Positions 34,975 through 43,706 of a stretch of DNA of 64,000 bases are shown here, piece after piece. The stretch lies in NCBI GenBank assembly GCA_949788275.1, contig OX460916.1, positions 930,001 to 994,000 of the forward strand, in the 5' to 3' direction. The notes beneath the pieces were generated by a model, which was given only the letters and a program-made list of their open reading frames with translations, was not told the origin of the DNA and searched no databases. The first letter of the stretch is position 1; each line of letters begins with the position of its first letter. The translations under genes were made by a program, and so were the position numbers. This stretch comes from Weeksellaceae bacterium. Its GTDB lineage: Bacteria > Bacteroidota > Bacteroidia > Flavobacteriales > Weeksellaceae.

Positions 34975-36519
34975 TTATTTCTCGATTAAGCGACGTCTTA
35001 ATCCGCGAACTGATTTCCCTTGTAAAAGACGATAAAAGATGACTTTTCGACGGTAATTTATCCGCCCAAAATGGTGGCTAAGGACATAGATTTGAATCAA
35101 AATACCCGCTAAAACAACGTACCCAAATACATTTTTTATCGAGACCATCATCGCATTGATTTGCAGATTTCTATAAACGCTTGGTGTCGCAGTGTCTATG
35201 GTACTTCCAAGGTTGTTGATACTCGTCCACTGGAATTTATATTGCGCCCACGATAGGATAGCCGAGCCTATAGCAACTGAAGCAAAGGTGCGGACTAAAA
35301 GCATGATGCCTATGGCTGACATCATGTCTTGCATATTCAGACGTGCTATAGCGTAATACCAAATACCGATAAAGAGAACCGTCATCGCAAATCCACGTAA
35401 AATCATAGGAAAATACCAAATGCTGTAATTGAGTTCAGGGACAATCATAAAATAGAGTAGGAGCGTGTAGAGGGTATAGGAAAAGAAACCGATAAAGACA
35501 TAGATTTTTAAAGAAATTCTTTTTCCTAAAAAAACACCCGTAAATACTGCTGCTAAGAGAATTCCAGGAATCATCATTAAATAAAATTGATTCTGGTGGA
35601 TTAAATCGTACCCTAAAACACCAATGGTAAAGGTGTTTAAAATAACATTGGTGGCTAGAAATAGCCCTAGAAAGATAAGCATTAATAAACCATGGCGTAT
35701 ATCGCTAAACTGCATAATCTTCATGCTTATAAAAGGCCTTTTTAGTCGAGTTTGGCGGTAGATAAACCAAGTCGTCAGAACAAAGAAGGCGACGAAAGCG
35801 TAGACTATTTTTCCCGATGATAACCAGCCTTGTTGTTTGGCATACGTAAGCGAATAGGCCAAAGATAAGGAGGCTAATAGGTACAAGAGTAGGCTAAACC
35901 AATCGACAAACCAAAGCGGGACAGGCTTAGCAAAATGTTTGTTATGTTGAAAGATAATGCAGAGTAATGCACAGAAGCCAAAGGTAGCCGTTAAGATGAT
36001 AGGGGCGTATTCCCAACCATCGGCCGACGCAATTTTAAATAAGAACCAGTTGGCAACTTGGGTATATATTAAGATTAAACTGTAAAAGACCATATAGAAA
36101 CGGATCCTGTTTCCATCTTTGGATAGAATGGCTAACATGGGTAAAATAAGCTCCATCATGACCGCCATTTTGAAAAAACCGATAATAACCGTACTTAAAA
36201 TAATGACTTCGGCATTATCTGTGGTGCCACAAATAAACGTAAAAATAGCCATGATTGTAAAACCAAAAACCATGATCTGCTTACTCTTGAAAAACATTTT
36301 TATCCGAATAAAAATAGGAACAATGGCCGCCATTCCAATGGTGTTGGCATAATTCGCCATCATTACATCTTCGGTTAAAATTCCGGCACCACCTACGATG
36401 TACTGTAAATTATTAATAAATACACCATTGGCCGCTGTTATAGGGAAGAATAAAAAGAGAATAAGAAGCAACTGAAGGATTTTGGGAACCCAGCTTGCAA
36501 ATGGTCCTTGGTTGTACAT
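34975..36519 (-). CDS. MFS transporter, DHA2/EmrB-like inner-membrane efflux pump
   Basis: This 514-residue protein has about 14 hydrophobic helices, as in DHA2-type drug:proton antiporters. It begins with the cytoplasmic lead QGPFASWVPKILQL and ends with a basic tail. The classic MFS motif A is not strictly conserved, as is common for Bacteroidota members. It is the last gene of a TolC-HlyD-MFS operon, starting 5 bases after the HlyD stop. With those partners it forms an EmrAB-TolC-type tripartite pump. The substrate is unknown, but an AraC regulator gene just upstream suggests an inducible pump. Confidence 0.88.
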   Translation of the reverse strand: MYNQGPFASWVPKILQLLLILFLFFPITAANGVFINNLQYIVGGAGILTEDVMMANYANTIGMAAIVPIFIRIKMFFKSKQIMVFGFTIMAIFTFICGTTDNAEVIILSTVIIGFFKMAVMMELILPMLAILSKDGNRIRFYMVFYSLILIYTQVANWFLFKIASADGWEYAPIILTATFGFCALLCIIFQHNKHFAKPVPLWFVDWFSLLLYLLASLSLAYSLTYAKQQGWLSSGKIVYAFVAFFVLTTWFIYRQTRLKRPFISMKIMQFSDIRHGLLMLIFLGLFLATNVILNTFTIGVLGYDLIHQNQFYLMMIPGILLAAVFTGVFLGKRISLKIYVFIGFFSYTLYTLLLYFMIVPELNYSIWYFPMILRGFAMTVLFIGIWYYAIARLNMQDMMSAIGIMLLVRTFASVAIGSAILSWAQYKFQWTSINNLGSTIDTATPSVYRNLQINAMMVSIKNVFGYVVLAGILIQIYVLSHHFGRINYRRKVIFYRLLQGKSVRGLRRRLIEK

Positions 36520-36524
36520 AATGG

Positions 36525-37574
36525 TTATTTCAGGGTAATATTAACATTCATTCCTGCACGTAATTGGGCTAAGTCTTTGGCCGAATTGTTCGCTGTAAAC
36601 TCGATTCGGACAGGAATTCGTTGTTGAACTTTAATAAAATTACCGGTTGAATTATCCACCGGTACAGCGGCATAACGAGAGCCTGTTGCGGCAGAAATGG
36701 CTGTAATTTCGCCCTCGAAGGTTTTCCCGTCTAGTGCATCCACCATCACATTCATTTTGTCGCCAATGTTAACTTTATGCATTTGTTTCTCCAGAAAATT
36801 TGCGGTAACCCAAGTCTGTCCATTTAAAACAATGGTGGCAACTTGTTGTCCGGCTTGTATTAACTGGCCGTCACTAATAAGCCTTCTTCCCATAATGCCG
36901 TCATACGGAGCTGTAATTACGGTGTAGGATAAGTTGAGCCTCGCCATATCCAACATCGATTTGGTGCGTTTTATTTCGGCGTCAATAATATCGTAACGCC
37001 CTTCGGCTTCGGTAATCGATAAATTAGCAGTGCTTTTTTGCTTGATCAAAACATCGTAAGAGGCTTTTAAGGCTTGGTATTCCGTTTTTACCTGGTCGTA
37101 TTGTTGACGCGTAACCGCTTCGGCGGTTAGCAGATTTTCGTAGCGTTTTAGATTTTGTTCGGCATTCCATAATCGGGCTTTAGCCCCTTCAATATTGGCA
37201 TCAACAACAGAAACATTATTAGAAACGGTATTTACACTCGATGAAGCGACATGGCGTTGAGCTTTTGCGTTCATGTAGGCCGCTTCGGCTTGATCGACTT
37301 GGGTGATGATTTCACGGTTGTCGAAAATAACCAATGTATCCCCTTTTTTAACCGGTTGATGTTCTATAAAGCGAATTTCTTTAATATAGGCGGGAATGCG
37401 TGTATTAATGGGGTTAATAAATTGCTCCACTTGGGCAGAATTGGTGTAGTTATCATCCATAATATGAAAGTATTTGGTGATAATAAAATACAGGCCCACA
37501 CAGATAATCATAAAAGTGCTGACGTTGGCCATAATTAAGCGGATTTTCTTTTTGTTTCGTTTAGTCTTTTCCAT
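36525..37574 (-). CDS. HlyD/EmrA-type periplasmic adaptor of an efflux pump
   Basis: This 349-residue membrane-fusion protein starts with a basic segment and one transmembrane helix (VSTFMIICVGLYFIITKYF), which fits an EmrA-like signal-anchor rather than an RND-type lipoprotein adaptor. A biotinyl-lipoyl half-motif (RIPAYIKEIRFIEHQPVKKG) is followed by a helical hairpin (about 80-200), the second lipoyl half (VITAPYDGIMGRRLISDG) and the beta-barrel domain. It lies 9 bases after the TolC-family gene and 5 bases before the MFS gene, so the three are co-expressed. Confidence 0.92.
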   Translation of the reverse strand: MEKTKRNKKKIRLIMANVSTFMIICVGLYFIITKYFHIMDDNYTNSAQVEQFINPINTRIPAYIKEIRFIEHQPVKKGDTLVIFDNREIITQVDQAEAAYMNAKAQRHVASSSVNTVSNNVSVVDANIEGAKARLWNAEQNLKRYENLLTAEAVTRQQYDQVKTEYQALKASYDVLIKQKSTANLSITEAEGRYDIIDAEIKRTKSMLDMARLNLSYTVITAPYDGIMGRRLISDGQLIQAGQQVATIVLNGQTWVTANFLEKQMHKVNIGDKMNVMVDALDGKTFEGEITAISAATGSRYAAVPVDNSTGNFIKVQQRIPVRIEFTANNSAKDLAQLRAGMNVNITLK

Positions 37575-37583
37575 GGGAATTGT

Positions 37584-38897
37584 TTATAGCGTACCAGTGG
37601 TTTTAATGAGTTTATAGTATTGAAATAACACGGCAACTTGTGCATTGCTTAATTGCAATTCGGCAGAAAGTTTTTCGTTGGATGCATCGATCATATCGAT
37701 CAAGAGCGCTAATTGATTCATGTATTTTGCTTCAATGATTTTATAATTGGCTTTGGCGAGGTTTCTGCTTTCGTCGTATATAGCCGCTTGTTGAATAGAT
37801 TCTTTGAATTTGATATAGGCCGATTCAACCTCAATATCCAAGTTTTTTTCTTGCAATACCTGAGCCTCACTCACCATATTTAATTGAAATTCACCTTGCT
37901 TAATTTTGGTTTTGGTCTTATACAATTGATCGATGTTATAGGAAATGGATACACCAACATTCCATGTGTTGGAATAGACATCCATAGGAACAGCTTTGTT
38001 TAACAAGGGGCGTTGCATAGAATAACCAGAAAATAGGGCGACGGTTGGAATTTGATCGGTTTTAATAATCTCTATTCCTTTCTTAGCCATATCGATGGTG
38101 GTTTGAGACGACTTTATAACGGGGCTGTTTTCTACAGCGAGTTGTTTATAGAAATCTTTATCTTGCTCCAGCATTCCATAAGGGGCAATGGGCTGTGTTA
38201 TAATTTCGGTTTGATGCGGTAATCCTAAAGCAACAACCAATTGATAGTTGATGATATGGCGGTTATTTTTAATGGTTAATAGCGCCTGATCTAAGCTTTT
38301 GAGCTGTAATTCGGCCCGAATAACCTCGTTATGAGTCACCATACCTTGTTCATAGAATGTACGAATGTTTTTCATTCGTTCTTCGGCTAACTGACGGTTT
38401 TGCTGGTACACTTCTTCTTGATTTTGAAGCTTTATAAGGTCTAAGTAGTTCGAGATAACAAGGAATTTAATAGCCTGTACATCTTTTTCTAAATCGAGCT
38501 CGCCCAATTGTACTTGCAGCTCTTCGGCTTCAATCGCTTTTTTTACCAAACCGCCTTTATAGACTAATTGCGTAGCTTGAAGGGCAAAATTATTGCCAAA
38601 ATGAGGCATCTCGGCCGTCATCACCTTACTCCAGTCGCCATCTAATATTAAGGCATCGCTGAGGTAAAATGCATTGGCATCAAATTTTACATTGGGTAAT
38701 TTTTGAAGCTGTGCTACTTCCACCTTTTGTTTATCCACCTCAAGTTTCTTTCGTCCTACTTGTAAAACCGGATGATTGGCCATGGCGAGTTGTGTAATTT
38801 CCTCAATGCCGAGTGTTCGTTGTTCCGTTTGAGCAAAGATCACTTCGCTACTACCAACAACGAATAGAGCGACCAATAGAGCGTCCCTTAGTTTCAT
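37584..38897 (-). CDS. TolC-family outer-membrane efflux protein
   Basis: This is an outer-membrane channel of the tripartite pump. Two repeats of long helices are visible (LGIEEITQLAMANHPVL and the second at about residue 240), with KLEVDKQKVEVAQLQKLPNV typical of OEP domains. The frame is open to 38924. However, a perfect -7 box (TAAATTTG on the minus strand) covers 38922-38929, so transcription should begin near 38914. The ATG at 38897 then gives a good signal peptide (MKLRDALLVALFVVGSSEVI, then FAQ). The alternative ATG at 38915 would be leaderless. Confidence 0.9.
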   Translation of the reverse strand: MKLRDALLVALFVVGSSEVIFAQTEQRTLGIEEITQLAMANHPVLQVGRKKLEVDKQKVEVAQLQKLPNVKFDANAFYLSDALILDGDWSKVMTAEMPHFGNNFALQATQLVYKGGLVKKAIEAEELQVQLGELDLEKDVQAIKFLVISNYLDLIKLQNQEEVYQQNRQLAEERMKNIRTFYEQGMVTHNEVIRAELQLKSLDQALLTIKNNRHIINYQLVVALGLPHQTEIITQPIAPYGMLEQDKDFYKQLAVENSPVIKSSQTTIDMAKKGIEIIKTDQIPTVALFSGYSMQRPLLNKAVPMDVYSNTWNVGVSISYNIDQLYKTKTKIKQGEFQLNMVSEAQVLQEKNLDIEVESAYIKFKESIQQAAIYDESRNLAKANYKIIEAKYMNQLALLIDMIDASNEKLSAELQLSNAQVAVLFQYYKLIKTTGTL

Positions 38898-38921
38898 GAA
38901 TCGTAAATTAAGCATAGAGTG

Positions 38922-38929
38922 CAAATTTA
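38922..38929 (-). promoter_or_regulatory. -7 box TAAATTTG of the efflux operon
   Basis: An exact TAnnTTTG match on the minus strand. No TTG at the usual -33 spacing is visible, which would fit a promoter that needs an activator such as the adjacent AraC protein. This element sets the probable start of the TolC gene. Confidence 0.5.
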
Positions 38930-39038
38930 CGTTGATATACCAGGGACTAGGATAGTAGCAGGTAGTAAAAAGATGTTTGAAAGTAGTATTTTCCTAAATC
39001 AATATAGGCCAAGTTACCTTGTATTACGCGCGAGGAAA

Positions 39039-39881
39039 TCATCCTAATGTACTGAAATAGTTTTTGCGATAATCGGTGGGATTGGTCGATGTGTTTTTCT
39101 TAAAGAAATGGCTAAAGGTGTAGCCATCGCTAAAGCCTAGTTCATGTGCGATTTGATAAATGGTTTTATCGGAATCAATCAGGATGGCTTTGGCTTCTTT
39201 GATTAAAAATTCAGAGATTATTTGTCGAGCTGTTTTTCCAGTCACATTCTTCAGCGTCACGGTTAAATGTCTCACAGTAATAAATTGTTTTTCGGCATAA
39301 AAACGAACATCTTGTTCATTTCTAAAATGGACTTCCACATTCCTTAGGAATTGTAAGGTAATGAGTTCGGCGCGGGATATCTTTTCATGAATGGCTTTTG
39401 AAATAGAATCGTAACCAGCAATTAATTGAATGATTCCCGAGAACACCGACCCCAATATATTTTTGGTATTGGGATTCTGATCGCCATTGGCTAAAATACG
39501 TTCAAATAAGTGGGCAAAAGCATCGAGTTCATCCAATTGAGCAGGGGTAAGTACCATGTTTTGACCAGCATATGCTTTAAAATAGGTATAACTCTGTAAA
39601 CTGTTGGTCTTTAAACTTAAACGATTAGTGAATGCTTGGGTGAAGGAGATAATATAGACCTCGAGATCATCGCTTAAGTAAGTGAATTCAAAAACGGCTT
39701 TTTTATCGATAAATCCTAACAGAGGTGCTTCTACTTCAATGGTCTCTACTTGTCTTTCGTAGACCATTCGGCCTTTCTTCAAAATAAAGAAAGAAATATC
39801 TTTGGGATAAAAAGGGTGATTAAGCGTGACTTGTGCTTTAAAGTCTTCCGCCGTTCGAATGCGTATTCCATAATCGTTCAT
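39039..39881 (-). CDS. AraC-family transcriptional regulator, probable regulator of the efflux operon
   Basis: This 280-residue protein has an N-terminal effector domain (about 1-170) without a recognisable cupin motif, and a C-terminal AraC HTH pair (about 180-275; FITVRHLTVTLKNVTGKTA, KTIYQIAHELGFSDGYTFSH, FFKKNTSTNPTDYRKNYF). It lies directly upstream of and in the same direction as the TolC-HlyD-MFS genes, the common layout for AraC-controlled pumps of this phylum. It starts 26 bases after the hipA stop, so read-through from hipBA is possible. Confidence 0.9.
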   Translation of the reverse strand: MNDYGIRIRTAEDFKAQVTLNHPFYPKDISFFILKKGRMVYERQVETIEVEAPLLGFIDKKAVFEFTYLSDDLEVYIISFTQAFTNRLSLKTNSLQSYTYFKAYAGQNMVLTPAQLDELDAFAHLFERILANGDQNPNTKNILGSVFSGIIQLIAGYDSISKAIHEKISRAELITLQFLRNVEVHFRNEQDVRFYAEKQFITVRHLTVTLKNVTGKTARQIISEFLIKEAKAILIDSDKTIYQIAHELGFSDGYTFSHFFKKNTSTNPTDYRKNYFSTLG

Positions 39882-39907
39882 AGCAGTGGTGAATAGAGGT
39901 TGATGAA

Positions 39908-41176
39908 TTAGTCGTTCAAAAGATTAAACTCTTTTTCAATCGCCGTAATTACTTTATTGGGCAGCGATAAGGCTTCACATAAAGGTCTAAACTGTTTTGT
40001 TTGTGCCTTTATATGTTCAATGATACCATGGGCATCTTTAATGGTGAATGCTTCGGCTAGTATCCGTAAGTCTTGGACGGTAATTTCCCTTCTTTTTCCT
40101 TGGATGGACAAGGCTCTTGCAACCCGTAAGTAATCCTTTAAGGCATCTAAGGGATAGGTCAAATCGTAAGCAGGTGCAAGTTTCCATTTATCGTTTACAT
40201 CATCGTACATAAAGCTTATGTTCTTTAAATGATCGTCTATGTTGGCAAAAACCACATTAAAGACCATGCGGCGGAAAAGCGTTTGAATATCTTTATGGGG
40301 TACGCCCAGGTCAATGGCCAATTTAAAAATATTCTCGTAGCTCGAATGCGTTGGTTGGTTAAAATTCCATCCGGTTAATCCAGAAGCGGTTAACACATGT
40401 TTCTTCTCGCCATCTTGTCGATCGAATCGCAAGGTGGCAAAATGTTTATCGTCGATTAATTTTGACGGCATCATAGGAATGCCTGCTGCTGTAGCGAGTT
40501 GATAGTAGACATATTCCACTTTTTCTTTGGAATAGGCCTGTGCATCATCAATTCCCAATTTAATGAGGTAATGATTATAATCGGCTGAATAGACCAAATC
40601 GCCTGGAACAATAGTACCAGTGATCTTATGTTCCGAAACCAGTATTTTTGGGCGAGCACCACCGGCCGAAGTTCCTATTTTAAAAATATTGAGCAAAGCC
40701 ATATCGCTTAGCCCTTTTTCTTGAATTGCTGTTTTTACATCCAACACTTTGCGAACAACCTGCGTCATTTCCGCTACATCAATGGTGGTTGGTGAGTGAA
40801 TTTCTTTTGCCGGCAAATACTCAAGAGCGCCCATTCCTCTTCGCCCAACATAAGTTAACTGTTCCAAGGGAGAAACGGTAAATAGATTTCGGTGTGTAGC
40901 CTCTAGCCATTCTTTAAAAACGATATTCCCAAATGAATCGGGAAGCGAATCGGCGAACATCGGTGGTAATCCCCGAAATGTTTCTCCTTCAAAATTCGTA
41001 AACACTTGGACATGCTTTACCTTTCGAATGATGTAGGGAAATAAGTGGGTATAGCGATTACGCGCTAAAAACGACGGATTGTATTGAAATGAAGCTTTGC
41101 GTAAGTCCTCATCATAGCCAATTTTACCAATTTCAATTTCTTTAAAAAAGACGGTGATAATTTGATTTTTTGCCAT
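39908..41176 (-). CDS. hipA: HipA-family serine/threonine kinase toxin
   Basis: This is the toxin of a type II toxin-antitoxin module, which in E. coli phosphorylates glutamyl-tRNA synthetase and causes persistence. The N-terminal domain is intact (FFKEIEIGKIGYDEDL; FRGLPPMFADSLPDSFGN; LTYVGRRGMGALEYLP). The kinase part has the Gly-rich loop IGTSAGGARPKILV, catalytic Asp/Asn in FANIDDHLKNISF and the metal site LAPAYDLTYP. At 422 residues it is full length with every expected motif, so it should be active. It follows hipB by 3 bases. Confidence 0.93.
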   Translation of the reverse strand: MAKNQIITVFFKEIEIGKIGYDEDLRKASFQYNPSFLARNRYTHLFPYIIRKVKHVQVFTNFEGETFRGLPPMFADSLPDSFGNIVFKEWLEATHRNLFTVSPLEQLTYVGRRGMGALEYLPAKEIHSPTTIDVAEMTQVVRKVLDVKTAIQEKGLSDMALLNIFKIGTSAGGARPKILVSEHKITGTIVPGDLVYSADYNHYLIKLGIDDAQAYSKEKVEYVYYQLATAAGIPMMPSKLIDDKHFATLRFDRQDGEKKHVLTASGLTGWNFNQPTHSSYENIFKLAIDLGVPHKDIQTLFRRMVFNVVFANIDDHLKNISFMYDDVNDKWKLAPAYDLTYPLDALKDYLRVARALSIQGKRREITVQDLRILAEAFTIKDAHGIIEHIKAQTKQFRPLCEALSLPNKVITAIEKEFNLLND

Positions 41177-41179
41177 AAC

Positions 41180-41443
41180 TTAATACATTGATTGGGAAGA
41201 GTTCGTTGGTCGCTGATCCTGTATAAAATCATTAATTGATTTCATTTCATCAAAAAACTGCAGCACCTTTAGCAGCGTATCCAAGGTGACATTCTCGCCA
41301 TTCTCTAATTTGGCAATGGTTAATCGAGAAACGCCTAATTCCTCTGCTAATCTCTGCTGAGACAGGTTTTCTCTTTTTCGGAGCGCTTTACACCAATCAC
41401 CAAAATTCTGTTTGGTCTCTTTAATGGTCGTTGAATTAAACAT
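41180..41443 (-). CDS. hipB: HipB-type XRE antitoxin
   Basis: This 87-residue HTH protein (KQNFGDWCKALRKRENLSQQ, then RLAEELGVSRLTIAKLENGE) is the XRE antitoxin that binds DNA and restrains HipA. The C-terminal tail after the HTH (FNDFIQDQRPTNSSQSMY-like) is the short flexible segment usual in HipB. The gene order hipB then hipA, with 3 bases between, is standard. A 12-bp palindrome just before the start codon is the probable autoregulatory operator. Confidence 0.92.
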   Translation of the reverse strand: MFNSTTIKETKQNFGDWCKALRKRENLSQQRLAEELGVSRLTIAKLENGENVTLDTLLKVLQFFDEMKSINDFIQDQRPTNSSQSMY

Positions 41444-41449
41444 AAATGT

Positions 41450-41470
41450 ATAGTAAACTATTCAAAGTTA
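41450..41470 (-). promoter_or_regulatory. hipBA promoter and operator
   Basis: On the minus strand TAACTTTG (41463-41470) is an exact TAnnTTTG -7 box. Immediately downstream, ATAGT-AA-ACTAT (41450-41461) is a 12-bp inverted repeat covering the likely transcription start, where HipB could block initiation. Confidence 0.6.
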
Positions 41471-41550
41471 GTCAATAATTAGTTAAATGTATGTTTTAAT
41501 AGACTTATTTAACGATATAAGTTGCTTATAAACCTTTCATATTACCGCGT

Positions 41551-42435
41551 ATGCACCCCGAATCTATCGCCGAATTCTATCAACGTATCTGGTTGAAGGA
41601 AACAACCCGTTTAAATCATCACGAACAGCGTGCCTATTTTAACGTATTTATACGGGGTGCTTCTTGTCAGCAGCCGTCGACCATTCAGCATCACAATTTT
41701 TATAAAATATCCTTATTGATTGGGAAAGGGTTTGTTCATTACCCCAATCGTTCCATAGCGATTAATCGACCAGCCATTTTAATTTCAAATCCCCTAATTC
41801 CCTATGCTTGGGAGCCGCTTACGGAGGAACAGACCGGTTATTTTTGCTTATTCAATGAAGCTTTTATTCGGCCTGAAGAAAGAAGCCATAGTTTTGGGCA
41901 ATCGCCTCTTTTTAAGGTCGGGGATGATAAAGTGTTTTTTCTAGACGAATACCATCGAGCAGAGATCACAGAAATCTTTGTTAAAATGCTTGAGGAGATA
42001 GCCTCCAATCATCAACAGAAATGGGCAATTTTACGTGCCTATACCCACTTAATTATGTATAAAGTGATGGCGATGCATCCCGCTACGGATTACACCACTA
42101 ATACGACCAATGCAGAACGAATCGTTGCCTTGTTTTTAACCCTGTTAAACCAACGCTTTTCACTGGAAGAACCGTCGTTAAAAACGGCCAAGGATTATGC
42201 CGTCCAATTGTCGGTTCATGTCAATCATTTAAATCGGGTACTAAAGCAGTATACGGGTAAAACAACCTCGATGCATATCGCAGAGCGAACCATTATAGAA
42301 GCGAATTCCCTGCTCAGAAATACGCCGCTTACAGTGAATGAAGTCGCTTATCGTTTAGGATTTGAATACCCCTCTTATTTCAGTCGTTTCTACAAAAAAC
42401 ACACCGGAAAGTCGCCCTCGAATTCATTCTTATAA
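41551..42435 (+). CDS. AraC-family transcriptional regulator
   Basis: This 294-residue regulator has an N-terminal AraC-type ligand-binding cupin-like domain (YKISLLIGKGFVHYPNRSIA; NPLIPYAWEPL) and a C-terminal double HTH (about 195-290; AVQLSVHVNHLNRVLKQYTG, TVNEVAYRLGFEYPSYFSRF, YKKHTGKSPSNSF). It precedes the exported CMD-domain protein by about 100 bases on the same strand, a pairing that suggests it controls that gene. It is divergent from hipBA. Confidence 0.92.
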   Translation: MHPESIAEFYQRIWLKETTRLNHHEQRAYFNVFIRGASCQQPSTIQHHNFYKISLLIGKGFVHYPNRSIAINRPAILISNPLIPYAWEPLTEEQTGYFCLFNEAFIRPEERSHSFGQSPLFKVGDDKVFFLDEYHRAEITEIFVKMLEEIASNHQQKWAILRAYTHLIMYKVMAMHPATDYTTNTTNAERIVALFLTLLNQRFSLEEPSLKTAKDYAVQLSVHVNHLNRVLKQYTGKTTSMHIAERTIIEANSLLRNTPLTVNEVAYRLGFEYPSYFSRFYKKHTGKSPSNSFL

Positions 42436-42538
42436 CACCATTGTTTGATTTGTATTGAAGAGGGTTTGATTTGTCTGCTTGTCCATTTTAAACACTTGTT
42501 AACTTTACGCTATTCAATCAACTCCTAAAGGAAAGGGT

Positions 42539-43408
42539 ATGAGAAAAATAGCATTTATACTATCCATAACGGCAGCAACCACACAGGTTTATGCCCAAGA
42601 AACGAAAGATCATATGAAATCAGAACGGTATGCAAGAGGCTTAGAAAAGCTTATGGAAATCGACGGTGAAGCGGGGGAGAAGGTGGTAAAAAGCTTCGAT
42701 GATTTATCGCCAGAATTAGGGCAATTTATCATTGAATTTGCTTTTGGCGATGTCTATTCAGCGAATACAATGGACGTTAAGTTACAAGAGATAGCAGTCG
42801 TTTCGGCTTTAATTGCCCAAGGCCTCCTTCCTCAGCTAAAAGTTCATCTCTATGCGGCACTTCACGTTGGTAACACAGTCAATGAAATAAAAGGAGTTAT
42901 TCTTCAAATGGCGAGTTACGTAGGTTACCCCAAAGTGATTAACGCCATGAATGCCTTTCGCGAGATCTTGGCAGAGCGTAAAGCCAAAGGGATTATCGAT
43001 CTAGAAGGCAGAACAGCAACCGTCGACACACGAGCACGAGAAGTAAAAGGAGCAGAAGCGCTATCGCGTATCAATGCGCAGCAAGCCGAAGACTTATTGA
43101 GCAATAGGGCCAACTTATGGCCTCAGTTAAGTCGTCTCATCATCGACCATGCCTATGGCGATCTCTATTCCAGTGATTTGCTGCCTCCAAAAACCAGGCA
43201 AATTGCAACTATAGCCGCTTTGGCCGCTATAGGTACAGCAGAACCCCAGCTGAGGTTTCATATTCAAGCCGGTTTAAATGTTGGTGTAACGGTGGATGAA
43301 ATGAACAGCATTATCCTCTTAATGGTTGTTTATGCTGGTTTTCCAGCGGCGATTAATCATTTAAACATCCTCAATCAACTAGTGGCAGAAAGGTCAGCAT
43401 TAAAATAA
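42539..43408 (+). CDS. Exported protein with two carboxymuconolactone decarboxylase (CMD) domains
   Basis: A signal peptide (MRKIAFILSITAATTQVYAQ) is followed by two tandem CMD folds (about 30-145 and 170-287). The repeat is visible in LPQLKVHLYAALHVGNTVNE versus EPQLRFHIQAGLNVGVTVDE, and IEFAFGDVYSANTMD versus IDHAYGDLYSSDLLP. No AhpD-like Cys-x-x-Cys is present, so it is the gamma-CMD type rather than a peroxidase. A periplasmic tandem-CMD protein is atypical because most are cytoplasmic. Substrate unknown. The preceding AraC gene probably regulates it. Confidence 0.88.
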   Translation: MRKIAFILSITAATTQVYAQETKDHMKSERYARGLEKLMEIDGEAGEKVVKSFDDLSPELGQFIIEFAFGDVYSANTMDVKLQEIAVVSALIAQGLLPQLKVHLYAALHVGNTVNEIKGVILQMASYVGYPKVINAMNAFREILAERKAKGIIDLEGRTATVDTRAREVKGAEALSRINAQQAEDLLSNRANLWPQLSRLIIDHAYGDLYSSDLLPPKTRQIATIAALAAIGTAEPQLRFHIQAGLNVGVTVDEMNSIILLMVVYAGFPAAINHLNILNQLVAERSALK

Positions 43409-43428
43409 AGCTCCGTATGGTAGGATTT

Positions 43429-43540
43429 GCGCTAAGGATAGCAGCGATATCCTTTGTTGGGTTCTTCCGTTTCCCTTATTGCCCTTATTTCAAACCCAAC
43501 AAAGATTTAGCGGATAGCCTGACCCGTAGGGGGAGCGCCA
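43429..43540 (+). repeat. Two-hairpin intergenic element, copy G
   Basis: Forward copy: GCGCTAAGGATAGCAGCG, hairpin 1 (TTTGTTGGGTT/AACCCAACAAA, pyrimidine-rich loop), GATTTAGCGGATAGCCTG, a short second hairpin (CCC/GGG around CGTA), and the end GCGCC. It is followed 41 bases later by copy H in the opposite orientation. Confidence 0.85.
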
Positions 43541-43580
43541 TTATAAAAAATCATAGAACGATTTTTTACGCGCAAGAATG

Positions 43581-43706
43581 TTTTGGGCGTTCCCTTTACT
43601 TGTTGTCTTCGTCAACAACAAGTAAAGGGCGGGCTTTTCGCACTCGCTTTTGGTTCCGTTTCCCTCCACCAAAAGCTCAAACAGATGCTTCAATCCCTAA
43701 CGCAAA
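43581..43706 (-). repeat. Two-hairpin intergenic element, copy H
   Basis: Reverse copy: TTTTGGGCGTT, long hairpin CCCTTTACTTGTTG/CAACAAGTAAAGGG, the GCGGGCTTTTCGCACTCGC core, second hairpin CTTTTGG/CCAAAAG, and the end CAATCCCTAACGCAA. From 43629 to 43704 it matches copy I (51803-51923) at 75 of 76 positions, yet its long hairpin has different arms. Confidence 0.88.
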
